A stretch of DNA of 64,000 bases from Paralvinella palmiformis. Taxonomy: Eukaryota; Annelida; Polychaeta; Terebellida; Alvinellidae. Position 1 is the stretch's first letter. Each line of letters starts with the position of its first letter. A program made the position numbers and the translations under genes. Of this stretch, positions 49,346-60,474 are shown piece after piece. Under the pieces are notes generated by a model, which did no database searches, was not told the origin of the DNA, and was given only the letters and a program-made list of their open reading frames with translations. The stretch spans positions 23,501-87,500 of the forward strand of contig JAODUP010000417.1 of NCBI GenBank assembly GCA_025642065.1, given 5' to 3'.

Positions 49346-50154
49346 AGTGTGTGAGCAAAATAATCTACGGAAGCGCACAGCCAACATCAAACTGGAAAGG
49401 TCACAACGAAATAAAAACATGAGGCTGAGTAATAATGAGGAAATACATTGTTGGAAGCAAATGTTTTTGCTACCTTTTGTGATGATGACACTTCGCGGTG
49501 ATGATGTTGACGTTGTCTTCGATCGAATGTGACGTTAGCTATTGCTTATGTTTGGCTCATCCGAATTGCGGACAAACGTTCTACATCGCTTCACTTCTGG
49601 GTGCATCAGTAATCGTTTCTGCAACCATAGATCACATATACAGCCAGGGATTATGTGTCGTCCCTCTTCGTGGAAGGCGAAATAGTAGTTTCCGAAATTA
49701 TTGGTTTTCATCACTCTTGACATGCTTATGTTCAACCGTTTGCCTGTCCACACATGCCTCTCCTTGTCCGTGCTTCTGTATACGTTTTTATCCTGCCGCG
49801 GGATTCCGTTTAATAGTAACAAGACTACTACGTTAGTCTGCTGACTTCATGCATAAATCATAAAGGGACAGTGAAAGGTAATACATCGAGGTTAGCTAAA
49901 TACCAGAAATACTCGAGGTACATTATGGGGGAAATCTTAAAGAGCTCATTGTCGAGCTTAGTGTGTTGAGAAGCTAATTGGAACCTTATTTCAAGAACAT
50001 CGTTACACTGAGGCTATTTACCAAAACATGACACGAAAATTGGGACAGAAGACAGCTATCACACCATGATTATCCCGATATGATTATGTTATTTCCCCAG
50101 AGTGTTTGCCAACGACAATATATTATTCATGCGATGAGGAACACACTAACCAAT
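49346..50154. other. No gene recognised; less AT-rich 49490-49830
   Basis: 49490-49830 is open on both strands (112 codons plus, 95 codons minus) with more G and C than its surroundings. Neither product is recognised. Confidence 0.4.
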
Positions 50155-50700
50155 ACACCAACTCCTCACTGAATGACTGACTGCCTGACTAATTGACTGC
50201 CTGACTGAATGACTCACTGACTAACTGACTGACGGACGGTCGGATTGACTAAATAACTAACTGACTGAATGACTTATTGAATGACTAACTGACATACATG
50301 CTGACTGACCTACTGACTGACTGACTCACTGATTTACTCAATGACTCACTCACTACCTCACTCACTTACTCACTCACTGATTCACCCAATGACTCACTCA
50401 CTGACGCGCTTATTGACTAACTCACGGACTAACTCATTGACTCACTGGTTCACTCACTCACTAACTCACTTAGCCATTTACTAACTCACTCACTCACTCA
50501 CTCACTCAATCACTAATCCTCTGATTTACTACCCAACTCACTCATTAATTAATTCGCTGATTCATTGATCGCTTGTTCATTCACGCACTCATTTACTGGC
50601 TCATTCACTGACTCGATCTGTCGCTCACTCACTCAATTATTGAATCAGGCAATCACTCATCCACACAATAGCTTACTCTCTCACTCATTCACTTGCTCAC
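50155..50700. repeat. Degenerate (ACTN)n tetranucleotide array, about 550 bp
   Basis: ACTGACTGA units change gradually to ACTCACTCA units and then to more varied CTCAxT forms. It is the complementary motif of the GTGA array at 36.3 kb. Confidence 0.92.
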
Positions 50701-50734
50701 TCGCTTGGTAGCTATGTCATTCTCTCCTTTTCTC

Positions 50735-50800
50735 ATTCTCTCTCTCTCTCTCTCTCTCTCCTTCTCTCTCTCACACACACACACACTCACTCACTCAGTC
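50735..50800. repeat. (CT)n-(CA)n microsatellite
   Basis: Two CT runs followed by CA and CACT units. Confidence 0.95.
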
Positions 50801-51585
50801 AAACAACACTTACACCATTGCCCACTTCCTGCTTACTCACTGACTCAATCAAATACTCACTCACTTAGCATGTTTTCTAGCTTCATGTACCACGCATTAA
50901 ATCAGCCGCTACCATGCTCCCCAATTACTATCTAGCCAGAACCAATCATATGTAGCAGTGAAATACTGCAGTAAGGTAACACTTCAACCGTTAATATGTA
51001 TTGTAAAATATCCCCATAAAACAATATTACATATATAATGATCAGTCTATCTTCTTGGTTGATGACACACACATTGTATACGATATTCTGCTTTACTACT
51101 ATCGTTCCTACTACTACTACTATATTATTACTTTTACTACTGCAACTACAACAACAACAACAACAAAAGTAATACTATTAGTATTAATAATAGTAAGTTT
51201 ACAATTAAATAATATGACTTAGTGGCACAACGTTTAAACATATAGGTAACCATCTTCCCTTTTTACACTTATTCGCCATTGGTAATATTAATGAACATCA
51301 CATCATATAACATCGTGACAAGGTTTGGGTTAATTCGATATCTAGCAATTTCGTGCCCAACAATGTTGTAGACCTAATACTAATTGGCAACCGGAAATGT
51401 CACACAAAGGGAGGAAAAGTGATACATATCATACAATGTTAGCTACAAGTAGGCTTTTCCACCATGTAGTGTAAATAGAGAGTTATATGGGAGTGTAAGA
51501 TGTATTTCTTTCATTTTGTCTAGAACTCTGTCATATGAAAGAATGGTCAGCTTTTGTCATTTTAAATAATATGTTTGCTGGTCCA

Positions 51586-51586
<1 letters not shown>
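50801..51586. other. No gene recognised
   Basis: AT-rich, with short ACT and CAA trinucleotide runs near 51108-51165. Confidence 0.55.

Positions 51587-51656
<70 letters not shown>
51587..51656. repeat. (AT)n microsatellite
   Basis: Perfect AT run of about 70 bases. Confidence 0.98.
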
Positions 51657-51657
<1 letters not shown>

Positions 51658-51684
51658 CAGATTGGTATTAAAATATATATCCTC

Positions 51685-51744
51685 TCACAAAGACACTCAC
51701 ACGAAAAGACATATGCGCCCACACAGATACGGACACGCTCACAG

Positions 51745-51822
<78 letters not shown>

Positions 51823-51985
51823 CACACATACACCCAAATGCATACACACATACATACGTGCGCTTACATCTAGTATCACCCATATGGAATAACCAACTTA
51901 CATACACAAATACACACATATAAACACACAAGCATATATACAAACACATAGAGGCATACGTAGAAATTACACACACTCATATATG
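51685..51985. repeat. AC-rich tract with perfect (CA)n core
   Basis: Perfect CA at about 51747-51820, flanked by degenerate CACAxx units on both sides. Confidence 0.95.
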
Positions 51986-52199
51986 CCTATATTCAGCCAA
52001 ATATACATTCAAACATTCTCAGAAAAAAGAAGAAGAACAAGTCAAGTATATACACAAAACCCTACCAAAGAGATATTTAATCAGAGAGCCAAAAGGGAAA
52101 AATTGAAGTAGGTGCTGGAAATTTAGAAGCAAACTAAAAAGAAAAGAGGCGTAGGTACATATGAAGAAATCTAACAAATAGATTATATGGAGAGGCATC

Positions 52200-52625
52200 A
52201 AATAGTGTCAAACATCATAATATGTGGGCCGCATAGTGATGGAAACGTAATTATCTCGTTAGATAACATCCTAGATTCGGATAGCGAGCTGAAATAAGTC
52301 CGGAAAGATGTGTGAGACGTCAACAATATGTTATCCCTATAACAATCTGACAAACTGAGAAAATATATCAAAAATAGAACAGAAAGTGTTTCTCAAAGCA
52401 AATATACCACCCAGGCCACCATATAAAGCATCGGATAATAGACAAGGGTTGTTTATTTTTATTGACAGAAATGTGTCACTTCAGAACAGCTAGTACTGCA
52501 CTATAAGTCAGTCTTCTACATCGATGGAACATATATTTATTTAAAAGATCATTGGTTGTCGTCTCAATGCTACTTAAATGTGTCAGTTATTTATCGCCTC
52601 TGACAGTCTTATAATCCGGTTGGTA
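52200..52625 (+). repeat. R3 dispersed repeat, copy 1
   Basis: Collinear with 58165-58590: ATCxGATAATAGACAxG, TTTTATTGACA-AAATGT, CACTTCAG-ACAG, TCGATG-AACA, ATTG-TGTCTCAATG-TA and TCGATCACAGTCT-type end. An AC-rich tract precedes both copies by about 200 bases. Confidence 0.8.
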
Positions 52626-52745
52626 TCACTTAGTCGGGCAGGTACAATTTCAACGTATCAGATGTGGCACATTCCCATCAAATGATAAGTATTCAAAAAA
52701 TGCGTATTTAGTCATTGTAATAGACCGGTTTAAGTTTTTGAAAAT

Positions 52746-52747
<2 letters not shown>

Positions 52748-52802
<55 letters not shown>
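52748..52802. repeat. (AT)n microsatellite
   Basis: Perfect AT. Confidence 0.98.
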
Positions 52803-52807
<5 letters not shown>

Positions 52808-53449
52808 TCAATTTCCAACATATATACAAGGGTCATATATTAATTGATAACAATAGCATGTTGATAACAATGTTGGAAATAGGGGGAGAAATATAACTAA
52901 TACAGGTTATCTTCCCACTTCCCCCCGGTATGTACTATACAAGTACGGCTAGTATATTTATTTCCTCATTATATGTCAAGCTTATACTGAAGAAATTATG
53001 AAGGATATGGCTACAGAACTGTCGGATGCGCCTTCACACTTATATTGGTAATTTAAAGGGCACTGCAACGTATTGATATCAGCGGCATGGTACGCGTCTT
53101 GGAACCATGTTAAAATATAGCTAATTCGTACAAAATAGAAGGAGATACGCTTAATCGACGGCCGTTCGGTGCGTCAAATTTATAGAAAGCATTAAAATGA
53201 GAACATAATGCACATTTTAAGCTATGTTGGCATTTGCAAATAAGATGCAAAACACATAACGATAAGTGTAGTTCATTTACCCTAAACAAATAGTATATGC
53301 GTAAAGGCATGCTATATAAAACGTACCGCAAAATGTGCATACGAGACTATGTGGCATGTACTGAAGGTACAACACACATATAATATAAGTAAAACATTTG
53401 AAGCTATCACATAGAATGAAACACTTCAGTATTTTCATCCCAAATAAAA

Positions 53450-53458
<9 letters not shown>
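52803..53458. other. No gene recognised
   Basis: AT-rich, nothing recognised. Confidence 0.55.
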
Positions 53459-53497
<39 letters not shown>

Positions 53498-53640
53498 GTA
53501 GTAGTAGTAGTAGTAAAATTAGTAGTATTAGTAGTAAGCGAAATAATAATAGTAGTAGTAGTAGTAGTAGTAGCAGTAGTAGTAGTAGTAGCAACAACAA
53601 CAGTATTAGTAATAGTTGCAGTAGTAGTATTAGTAATTTA
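53459..53640. repeat. (AT)n followed by (AGT)n
   Basis: AT at 53459-53496, then AGT units with AAT and AAC variants. The poly-Leu frame on the minus strand is repeat-coded. Confidence 0.96.
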
Positions 53641-54169
53641 TAAATTTCGTATTCGCTATCTAAAGAGAACACTGCATTTTATCTAAATATTCTTAACTGA
53701 CTCATTCCAATGGCTAAATGAAACCTCTCGTAGGAACTGCTACCTTGATGATATATCCCACTTCTGGTAAGAGGCCAGGCTAAATAAACCAAACTCTCAC
53801 TGGTTTACTGCTACTGGACTACATTTCGAGAAAATCCTTCGCTATTGAGTTATATAACATGCGGTCATTAACAACATAAGTATATTATTGTTTGTTTTGA
53901 TTAGGTTTGTATGCATAAACGCATGCAACACATACATTCAGACTATTTTGGCTAAAGTATTATTGCTGGTTTCCCCAACCTAGTGCCGCATGTATCGGTT
54001 GTTATTCCTAGTTGATTCAGTGTAATATATTTGTTATGACAAGTATTGCCTAATGTAATATGCATTTGCTCTTATGCCAGTATCCTAAACTCGGTGGCCG
54101 TAACCGAGTATAGACTGAAATCAATTTGTGAAAAACCCAGGTGCGTGCCAGCGGGTGAGCACCCCACCC

Positions 54170-54170
<1 letters not shown>
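53641..54170. other. No gene recognised
   Basis: A less AT-rich stretch at 53700-53850 without a recognised second copy. Confidence 0.5.
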
Positions 54171-54265
<95 letters not shown>

Positions 54266-54280
54266 GATAGATAGATAGAT

Positions 54281-54321
<41 letters not shown>
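54171..54321. repeat. (CA)n-(GATA)n-(GA)n compound microsatellite
   Basis: About 90 bases of CA, then four GATA units, then about 38 bases of GA. Confidence 0.98.
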
Positions 54322-54324
<3 letters not shown>

Positions 54325-55078
54325 CACTTATATACACCACCATGTACTGACCTACTATTTGTTCCCTATAAATATGGATTGAATGATTCAAACGGCAGTG
54401 GTATTTGATCTAACATCATATATTATTGTTTGTAATAGACCTGGTAGAGTAACTTATATTGTGATAAAGTACAAAGGTAATAAAGCATACTATCTGAAAA
54501 GTTTTGTTTGAGAGCTTTATATTTCCTAACCTATCTACGTATGTTAAGGAACGTAATTCTCTGCAGAATTGGCTTAACTATATTTTGAAATGGCTGTTAC
54601 CAGCATTGAGCTGCACTCAAAGCTCAGTTAAGCTGGATACAGTAATAGACTTACCTTCCTTAAGCTTATTCGGTTGTTATAAGAACACGCGGCGCTTGCT
54701 TCTTGTGAGTTGATTCGCGAAATTGTGGATATCGATTTGTCTCTATCCTAGTCTAACTAAATGTCTCATTTATAGTTTGTTTATATTATATTGCGACATT
54801 TTATACAATTGGTAGGAGGGCGACAAGTATGCCGGGATAGTAACTTATATTTATATGCTTATGTGGCATTTATTCATTTAGCACATAGCGTAATGCATAC
54901 TACAAGAAAGTACAATTTCTACGCCTATGGTTCTAGACCAATGAGAAATGTCATTGCCATATTGCCATATAGCGCTCACCCAATTTCCGTCTTTGGAGGT
55001 ACGCCGTTTGGGTGTTTGAATTATAATATTATATATACCCCTAACTTATGTTATTCATATGCGCATATATATTCATAT
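54322..55078. other. No gene recognised; R2-like start at 54988-55018
   Basis: CGTCTTTGGAGGTACGCCG is shared with the start of R2 copy 2. The frame at 54791-55168 runs into a GT tract and is not supported. Confidence 0.45.
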
Positions 55079-55084
55079 TCGTGT

Positions 55085-55165
55085 TTGTGTGTGTGTGTTT
55101 GTGTGCGCGTGCTTGTGTATGTGTGCGTATGTGTGTGTGTGTGTGTGTGTTTGTGGGGAGGGGTG
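55085..55165. repeat. (GT)n tract
   Basis: GTGTGT with GCGTGC interruptions. Confidence 0.95.
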
Positions 55166-55654
55166 TAAGCATGTGTTCTGCTGTAGCTTTTCCGAATACA
55201 CCCACATATTGCTGTCAGGAGGAGTCTCTAATCATATTTAGGTTTGTTCTCCACTAAGAGTGGCCTGGTTTGTTTATTACGAGATGATTGGAGTATTTAA
55301 TTTTTTATAATTCATCTTTCTGATAACATTCCATATACTCTCTTGGTAATACAATGGCGGAAATTAATCACTGGCATTTCAAATGATTATATATATTTGG
55401 GGTATATCTTTCCGAAATTATTAACTGACGTGTGTATGACCAGGTTTCGTGTATTAATCTGTTTCCAGATATATTATATAAGTAAGAAATATGTTCTGAA
55501 ACTGCCAATTTCATTCGTGATGTTTATGGTTTGTTGGCTCTGTTCCCAAGCAACCAGTGACCATTTCATCTATCGGGATTGGCCTGTCTCCAACTGTACT
55601 TGCGAAACAACTTTCATCCATATGGATGCATTTTGGATATCTTTATCTACCATG

Positions 55655-55830
55655 GCCTAATCGATAGCGCGGTTTGCCACATATCTAAATCAACTGGGTT
55701 CAAACCACGGACGGTCTATATCAGAAGGTCGTTTGATCTGAGACTTTAACTCATTACCTTTGGAGGCCATTCGGCCCACTTAGGTTTCTTTGTGCATAAA
55801 AGTGACGTTAACACAGCAACATGTATTAAT
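55655..55830 (+). mobile_element. tRNA-derived SINE, family 1
   Basis: Box A-like TGGCCTAATCGATAGCGCGG and box B-like GGGTTCAAACCAC, then the shared body GGCCATTCGGCCCACTTAGG, TGTGCATAAAAGTGACGTTA and an end at ACAGCAACATG. Confidence 0.8.
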
Positions 55831-56463
55831 TTAATCACCTGGCCTGTCCTTGAAAACATATTTAAATTTTTGTTCTATCCGTTTATCTAAGTTCTTTCAT
55901 TCCTTTCTAACTATTATTGATATATCTTTACGAAAGGCAGATCGATTGACAAAGTCACTTTTCTTGGTAAGGGTTTTTTCCCCTGATATTTCATCAACCG
56001 CATGGTAACGGTTAATTAAAGCATATTTCTACATTACTCGTATACAGACTACCGTAGATGAGTAGGTACATCTAATGATTTGTATGTTAAGTAAATGGTG
56101 TTAAAATTAGAAAATTACAATCTAGAAATACCACTCTCTCAGATATTACAATAATACAATCATGACAAAAGGGAAAGCAGAGCTTTATTTTTCAAAGGTT
56201 CTATACATAATGAGATTCACCTTCATCCCTCTAAACAAATCAACTCCGCATAATAAGTGTCATAGTGACCTACCAAACTTGATATTATACCTATTTTGTT
56301 TTCTCCATTAGAACTGGTTCACCGAGAGGACTTATAAGACATGACGTGAAAAATATTTACAAGTCGAATCTATTTCACCAATAACTGTTTAGTTTGTGTG
56401 TTAACGATTCCTGAATAATCTCTATGCAAGTGTATTTTAGCACACATACTAAGCTAAGTTAAA
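55831..56463. other. No gene recognised
   Basis: AT-rich, nothing recognised. Confidence 0.55.
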
Positions 56464-56590
56464 ACGCGCGCGCACGCACATACACACACACTCACACACA
56501 AACACATATACGTACAAACGCACACACTCATATACTGAGAGAGAGAGAGAGAGAAAGATAGATAGATATATAGATTGATAGATAGGCCGA
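56464..56590. repeat. AC-rich then GA/GATA microsatellite
   Basis: CGCGCGCACGCACAxAC units, GAGAGA at 56537-56555, then GATA units. Confidence 0.92.
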
Positions 56591-56763
56591 TTGTTAGATA
56601 GTGAGATGTATAAACAGATAAATAGTTGGATGATATACGTCATAAAGAAGGTAGAGTGGAAGAAACACTGAAAGAAAGAGAGGGGTTATTCGAATGTGCA
56701 ACTCACTTCTATCAAGATAATAGATGAGCTTCTAATTTCTAGTTCTTTGAAGCATAACACACA

Positions 56764-56765
<2 letters not shown>

Positions 56766-56803
<38 letters not shown>

Positions 56804-56816
56804 GGGAGAGAGAGAT

Positions 56817-56873
<57 letters not shown>
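56766..56873. repeat. (GA)n tract, about 108 bp
   Basis: GA dinucleotides with a few GGGA and TAGAA interruptions: a purine-only strand over nearly its whole length. Confidence 0.98.
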
Positions 56874-56874
<1 letters not shown>

Positions 56875-57183
56875 ATATTAGTAATTTGCCATTTATGTAT
56901 CATCCCTCCTGTCATGTTTAGCATTAATATAGGTAAGAATGAAGCGACTCTGATATAACCTGATGCTGGGTGGGGCACTGAGTAAAACTAAACACGAAGG
57001 TGTTCAGTAGCATTTCAGTAATATGAATTTTTGGAATGTTTTCATTTGTTAATTGGTAATACGAGTAATTGCATAATTCTTTATTTATATTATATTATCC
57101 AACATTGGATATCCACAAGGCTTTCTATCATGCGACTTTTTCTCTCCATATCTCATTCCCCCCTTCTCCACTCCTTATCACAT

Positions 57184-57300
57184 ACTCTCTCTCTCTCTCT
57201 CTCTCTCTCTTTCACCCTCCCTCCCTCTGTTTCTCTCTACCTATGTGTTTGTGTGCGTGTGCGTGTGCGTATGTGTGTACGTGTGTGCTGGCGTTTTATA
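57184..57300. repeat. (CT)n then (GT)n tract
   Basis: CT at 57184-57212, CCCTCCCTCT, then GTGTGCGTGTGCG units. Confidence 0.94.
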
Positions 57301-57639
57301 AAATGTTAACAGTGTGCAATAAGATACTTATACAGAGAATCAGGTATCGTTAACATAAACATTACACCATGTTTAGTGAATTGGATACAATGATTCGACT
57401 TTATATATTATTTATGGAAGTAATGTCTCACCACAAGTGCCCTCAACGAAATACTTCCAACTGAAAATAGAAAGAATACTTCAAAGTTTTCAAATTCCGT
57501 TCCTTGCTATCATGGGAATAGTCCATGTATAGATGTAGGACGGCAAACAAATAACCACATAAATAACCTCATAAATAATCTGAAGAAACAATTAAGATAA
57601 AAAGGGATATATATTTAGTCACAGGCAAACACGCACACA

Positions 57640-57985
57640 GGCTGTGGGACAAACATACACACATACACACACACATTCGCACACTCACACACAAACGTTC
57701 ACAAAGGCGGACACAAAGACACTCACAAGCTCACTTAACCACACAAATACGCCCTCACGCACAGATACATGCACACACAACCACACACAAACACACACAC
57801 ACACACATACACTCACAAACACACAAACGCAAGCACGCACACACTCACGTATCCCATAAATGTTCCATATGTATGTATACAAGCGAACATGTACAGCGCA
57901 TCAAAGATACATACCGATACAAACATGCACGCACATACATACATGCTAGCGCATAGACACATATCTATACATATCCATGCACATA
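57640..57985. repeat. AC-rich degenerate tract
   Basis: CACACA, CACTCACA and ACAxACAC units over 350 bases, upstream of R3 copy 2 as a similar tract is of copy 1. Confidence 0.93.
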
Positions 57986-58164
57986 TAAGTTGAAGTACAC
58001 ATCCACACAAACTTGGGCTAAATATGTATATAACCACTAATAATTATTTTCTCACATAGCAAATCGAAGCACAACATCAAAATAAGCAACGGAAGTTAGT
58101 GGCTAGATTATTAACATAGCCTATTTTCAGACCTGGAAATACAAGTAGTCGTGGACACATAGGA

Positions 58165-58566
58165 AAGCACTAACACACTAACACATGTCTTTCGTGACAG
58201 TAAATATTGGCAAGCGCTATAACGTGTGGGAAACGTTGTGAGAAAGTGACAACTTTCTGGTTGGATAAAGTCCTAAATTTGGAATGCGACCACAAACGTG
58301 TTTGTACGTCAAAGTTCACGACATAGTCTGACGATATTTGCCAAAAATAGAAAACAAATCTTGTGACAAACTAGTCAAATCACACAATCTCCAATTCATT
58401 ACGACATTCGACCCGTTGGATAATAGACAGGCGACGGTTAGTTTTATTGACACAAATGTCACACTTCAGTACAGTTAGAATAGCATTAGGCGTCAGATTT
58501 GTGGATCGATGTAACAAATATTGATGTTGTCATTGGCTGTCTCAATGTTAGGTTAAATAGATCAAT
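58165..58566 (+). repeat. R3 dispersed repeat, copy 2
   Basis: Matches copy 1 best in its last 170 bases (TTGGATAATAGACAGGCGAC, TTTATTGACACAAATGTCAC, CTGTCTCAATGTTAGG). The upstream half is more diverged but ordered. Confidence 0.8.
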
Positions 58567-58567
58567 T

Positions 58568-58910
58568 ATCGATCACAGTCTCGAATATATCTTATACTAC
58601 TACTACTACTACAACTGCTAATAATACTACTACTACTACTACTACTAATAATAATAGTAAGTGGCATTCATATTAGGCCCTACTCAATCCTGCACACATC
58701 TCAACTCCAGAGGAGCATACAATACATGCTGCCATTAATGGCGCAAAGGGTTACTCGAACGCATAGCGATCTCGTCCTGTCAGGTTCGAACTCTTTACGG
58801 ATGAGGGAACCAGTCGTCACCATAACCCATTGCGGCTCCCGGAGCTTCGAACCCGCGACCCTTCGGCTACAAGTCCTACATTTTAACTAACTGCACCATC
58901 ACGGCTCTCT
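58568..58910 (-). mobile_element. tRNA-derived SINE, family 2, with (AGT/ATT)n tail
   Basis: The minus-strand head at 58910-58835 is the best tRNA-like sequence here: GAGCCGTGATGGTGCAGTTA (box A) and GGTCGCGGGTTCGAAGCTCC (box B) about 28 bases apart. The body (GGGTTATGGTGACGACTGG, GCAGCATGTATTG) differs from family 1. The 3' end is ATGAATGCCACTTACTATTA, followed by AGT/ATT repeats at 58655-58568. It is not a tRNA gene: no 3' acceptor half pairs with the head. Confidence 0.8.
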
Positions 58911-60057
58911 CGGGTTCTGTAAAAGTACGACTGATATATTTGTTTACCAATAAAAGGTCAACACAGCCATGAAGTAATTATAATTTGACCTATCGTAGCT
59001 GTAACAAGGTCTTGTGACATATTGTAATTCAGTATATGAAGCGAATGGGATACGGCCTGTTTTATTTTAAAGATAAATTTAATTATTTTACATTTTGAAA
59101 TTACACGAATCATCCATATGGTGTGTTTTCTTCATTGTGAAATAATTTAAAAAAGAATAAATTCAACTAGGAATTTAATTTTGATGCTTCTTATTTTCCT
59201 TCTCTGGAATGATGTAATGGGAATGTCGACTTAGCAACTATTGTCTTTACTTACTTTCAATTCATGATATACGAACTGTCTGCCATAAAATGTAGCTTCA
59301 GAAGTGTTAAAATGTTGCTAATTAATATAACTAGGAACAATGGGTTGCGTATAAGCAACACACATTAAGTGCACAGTATCCATTGAAAGCAAGCACTGAA
59401 CCTGAAATTCCACATTAGTGACCCGGTGTTGGATTATAAAAAATAAAATTCAAAACAAAATACTGGCAGATATACAGGACTTACAAGATAAATCCTTTAC
59501 GCATAACAAGACGCTTGCCTGTGCCAGAAGATATTCTAAAACCAGTACAGTAAAACATTTATATCGGAGTGTGACCAGTTGTAATCCATAACGGCCACTT
59601 TGTGGAACAATGAGAAGACTTTGGGAATATATGCAAGATTTGTTTGGTTAAATAACTACACTATTATGCCTGTATACTTCATTATTCAAAATAATGTTTT
59701 TATCTTTAAAAACGCCGATCAGTCAATTTGGAAACTCCATGACGTCAACTTCGGCTCATTGAGCATATTTTTTATTTACATCAAATTTGACAGAAATAAA
59801 TTAGTTATATATATATATATATATATTTCTGAATACTAAAGTACTCACTGAAGTGTTCTTCTAGATGCCAGATATTGTACGAGACAGTACTCTATATACT
59901 TATGGTTAATTCGTGTATGAATAAGGTGTTATTTTCACGAAACGGGTGGTATTTTTGTTTTATTTCAGGTTTTCGTGTTTTAATAGGTATCTGATAATTT
60001 GGAATAACATTAATATACCTAGACAGATATTGCCTTCCTTAGTAGACCTGCGTTCCA
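58911..60057. other. No gene recognised; AT run 59806-59827
   Basis: AT-rich, frames without known motifs. Confidence 0.55.
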
Positions 60058-60185
60058 TGCAGGTGTGTATCGATGCACATGTACGTGTGCGTGTGCATGC
60101 GTATGCGCATGTGTGTGTCTGTGCGTATGAGTGTGCGCGCTCGCTCGCATGTGAGTAGGTGAACGCGCATATATGCGTGTATGTG
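60058..60185. repeat. GT/GC-rich degenerate microsatellite
   Basis: GTGCGTGTGCATGCG, GTGTGTCTGTGCG and GCGCGCTCGCTCGC units. Confidence 0.9.
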
Positions 60186-60421
60186 TTTATCTTAGCCGGC
60201 GCAGACTGAGAGTTCAATAAACAGGACAACACATATATGTGCTAAAGATAATTTATCTGACAAAGCCAGGCATTTATTACGGCTGATTATTCATTTTACT
60301 ACACATAAGGATGATGCACAGTGTTGTGTAGTATGAATAATGATGTTACTATCATAGAGAGCGTCATAAGATCCAAAGTGAAGTAAGTACAAAGACAACA
60401 CACAGTTGGTATACACGGTTC

Positions 60422-60423
<2 letters not shown>

Positions 60424-60470
<47 letters not shown>
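60424..60470. repeat. (AT)n microsatellite
   Basis: Perfect AT. Confidence 0.97.

Positions 60471-60474
<4 letters not shown>

Noticed and set aside
50155..50700. Centromeric or telomeric satellite
   Set aside because: The unit is a degenerate tetranucleotide with no longer period that I can see and no telomere-type TTAGGG motif.
54046..54391. Cys/Val- or Thr/His-repeat proteins
   Set aside because: Translated CA microsatellite, open on both strands.
58835..58910. tRNA gene
   Set aside because: Box A and B are good but the acceptor stem does not close and the sequence continues into a SINE body and tail.
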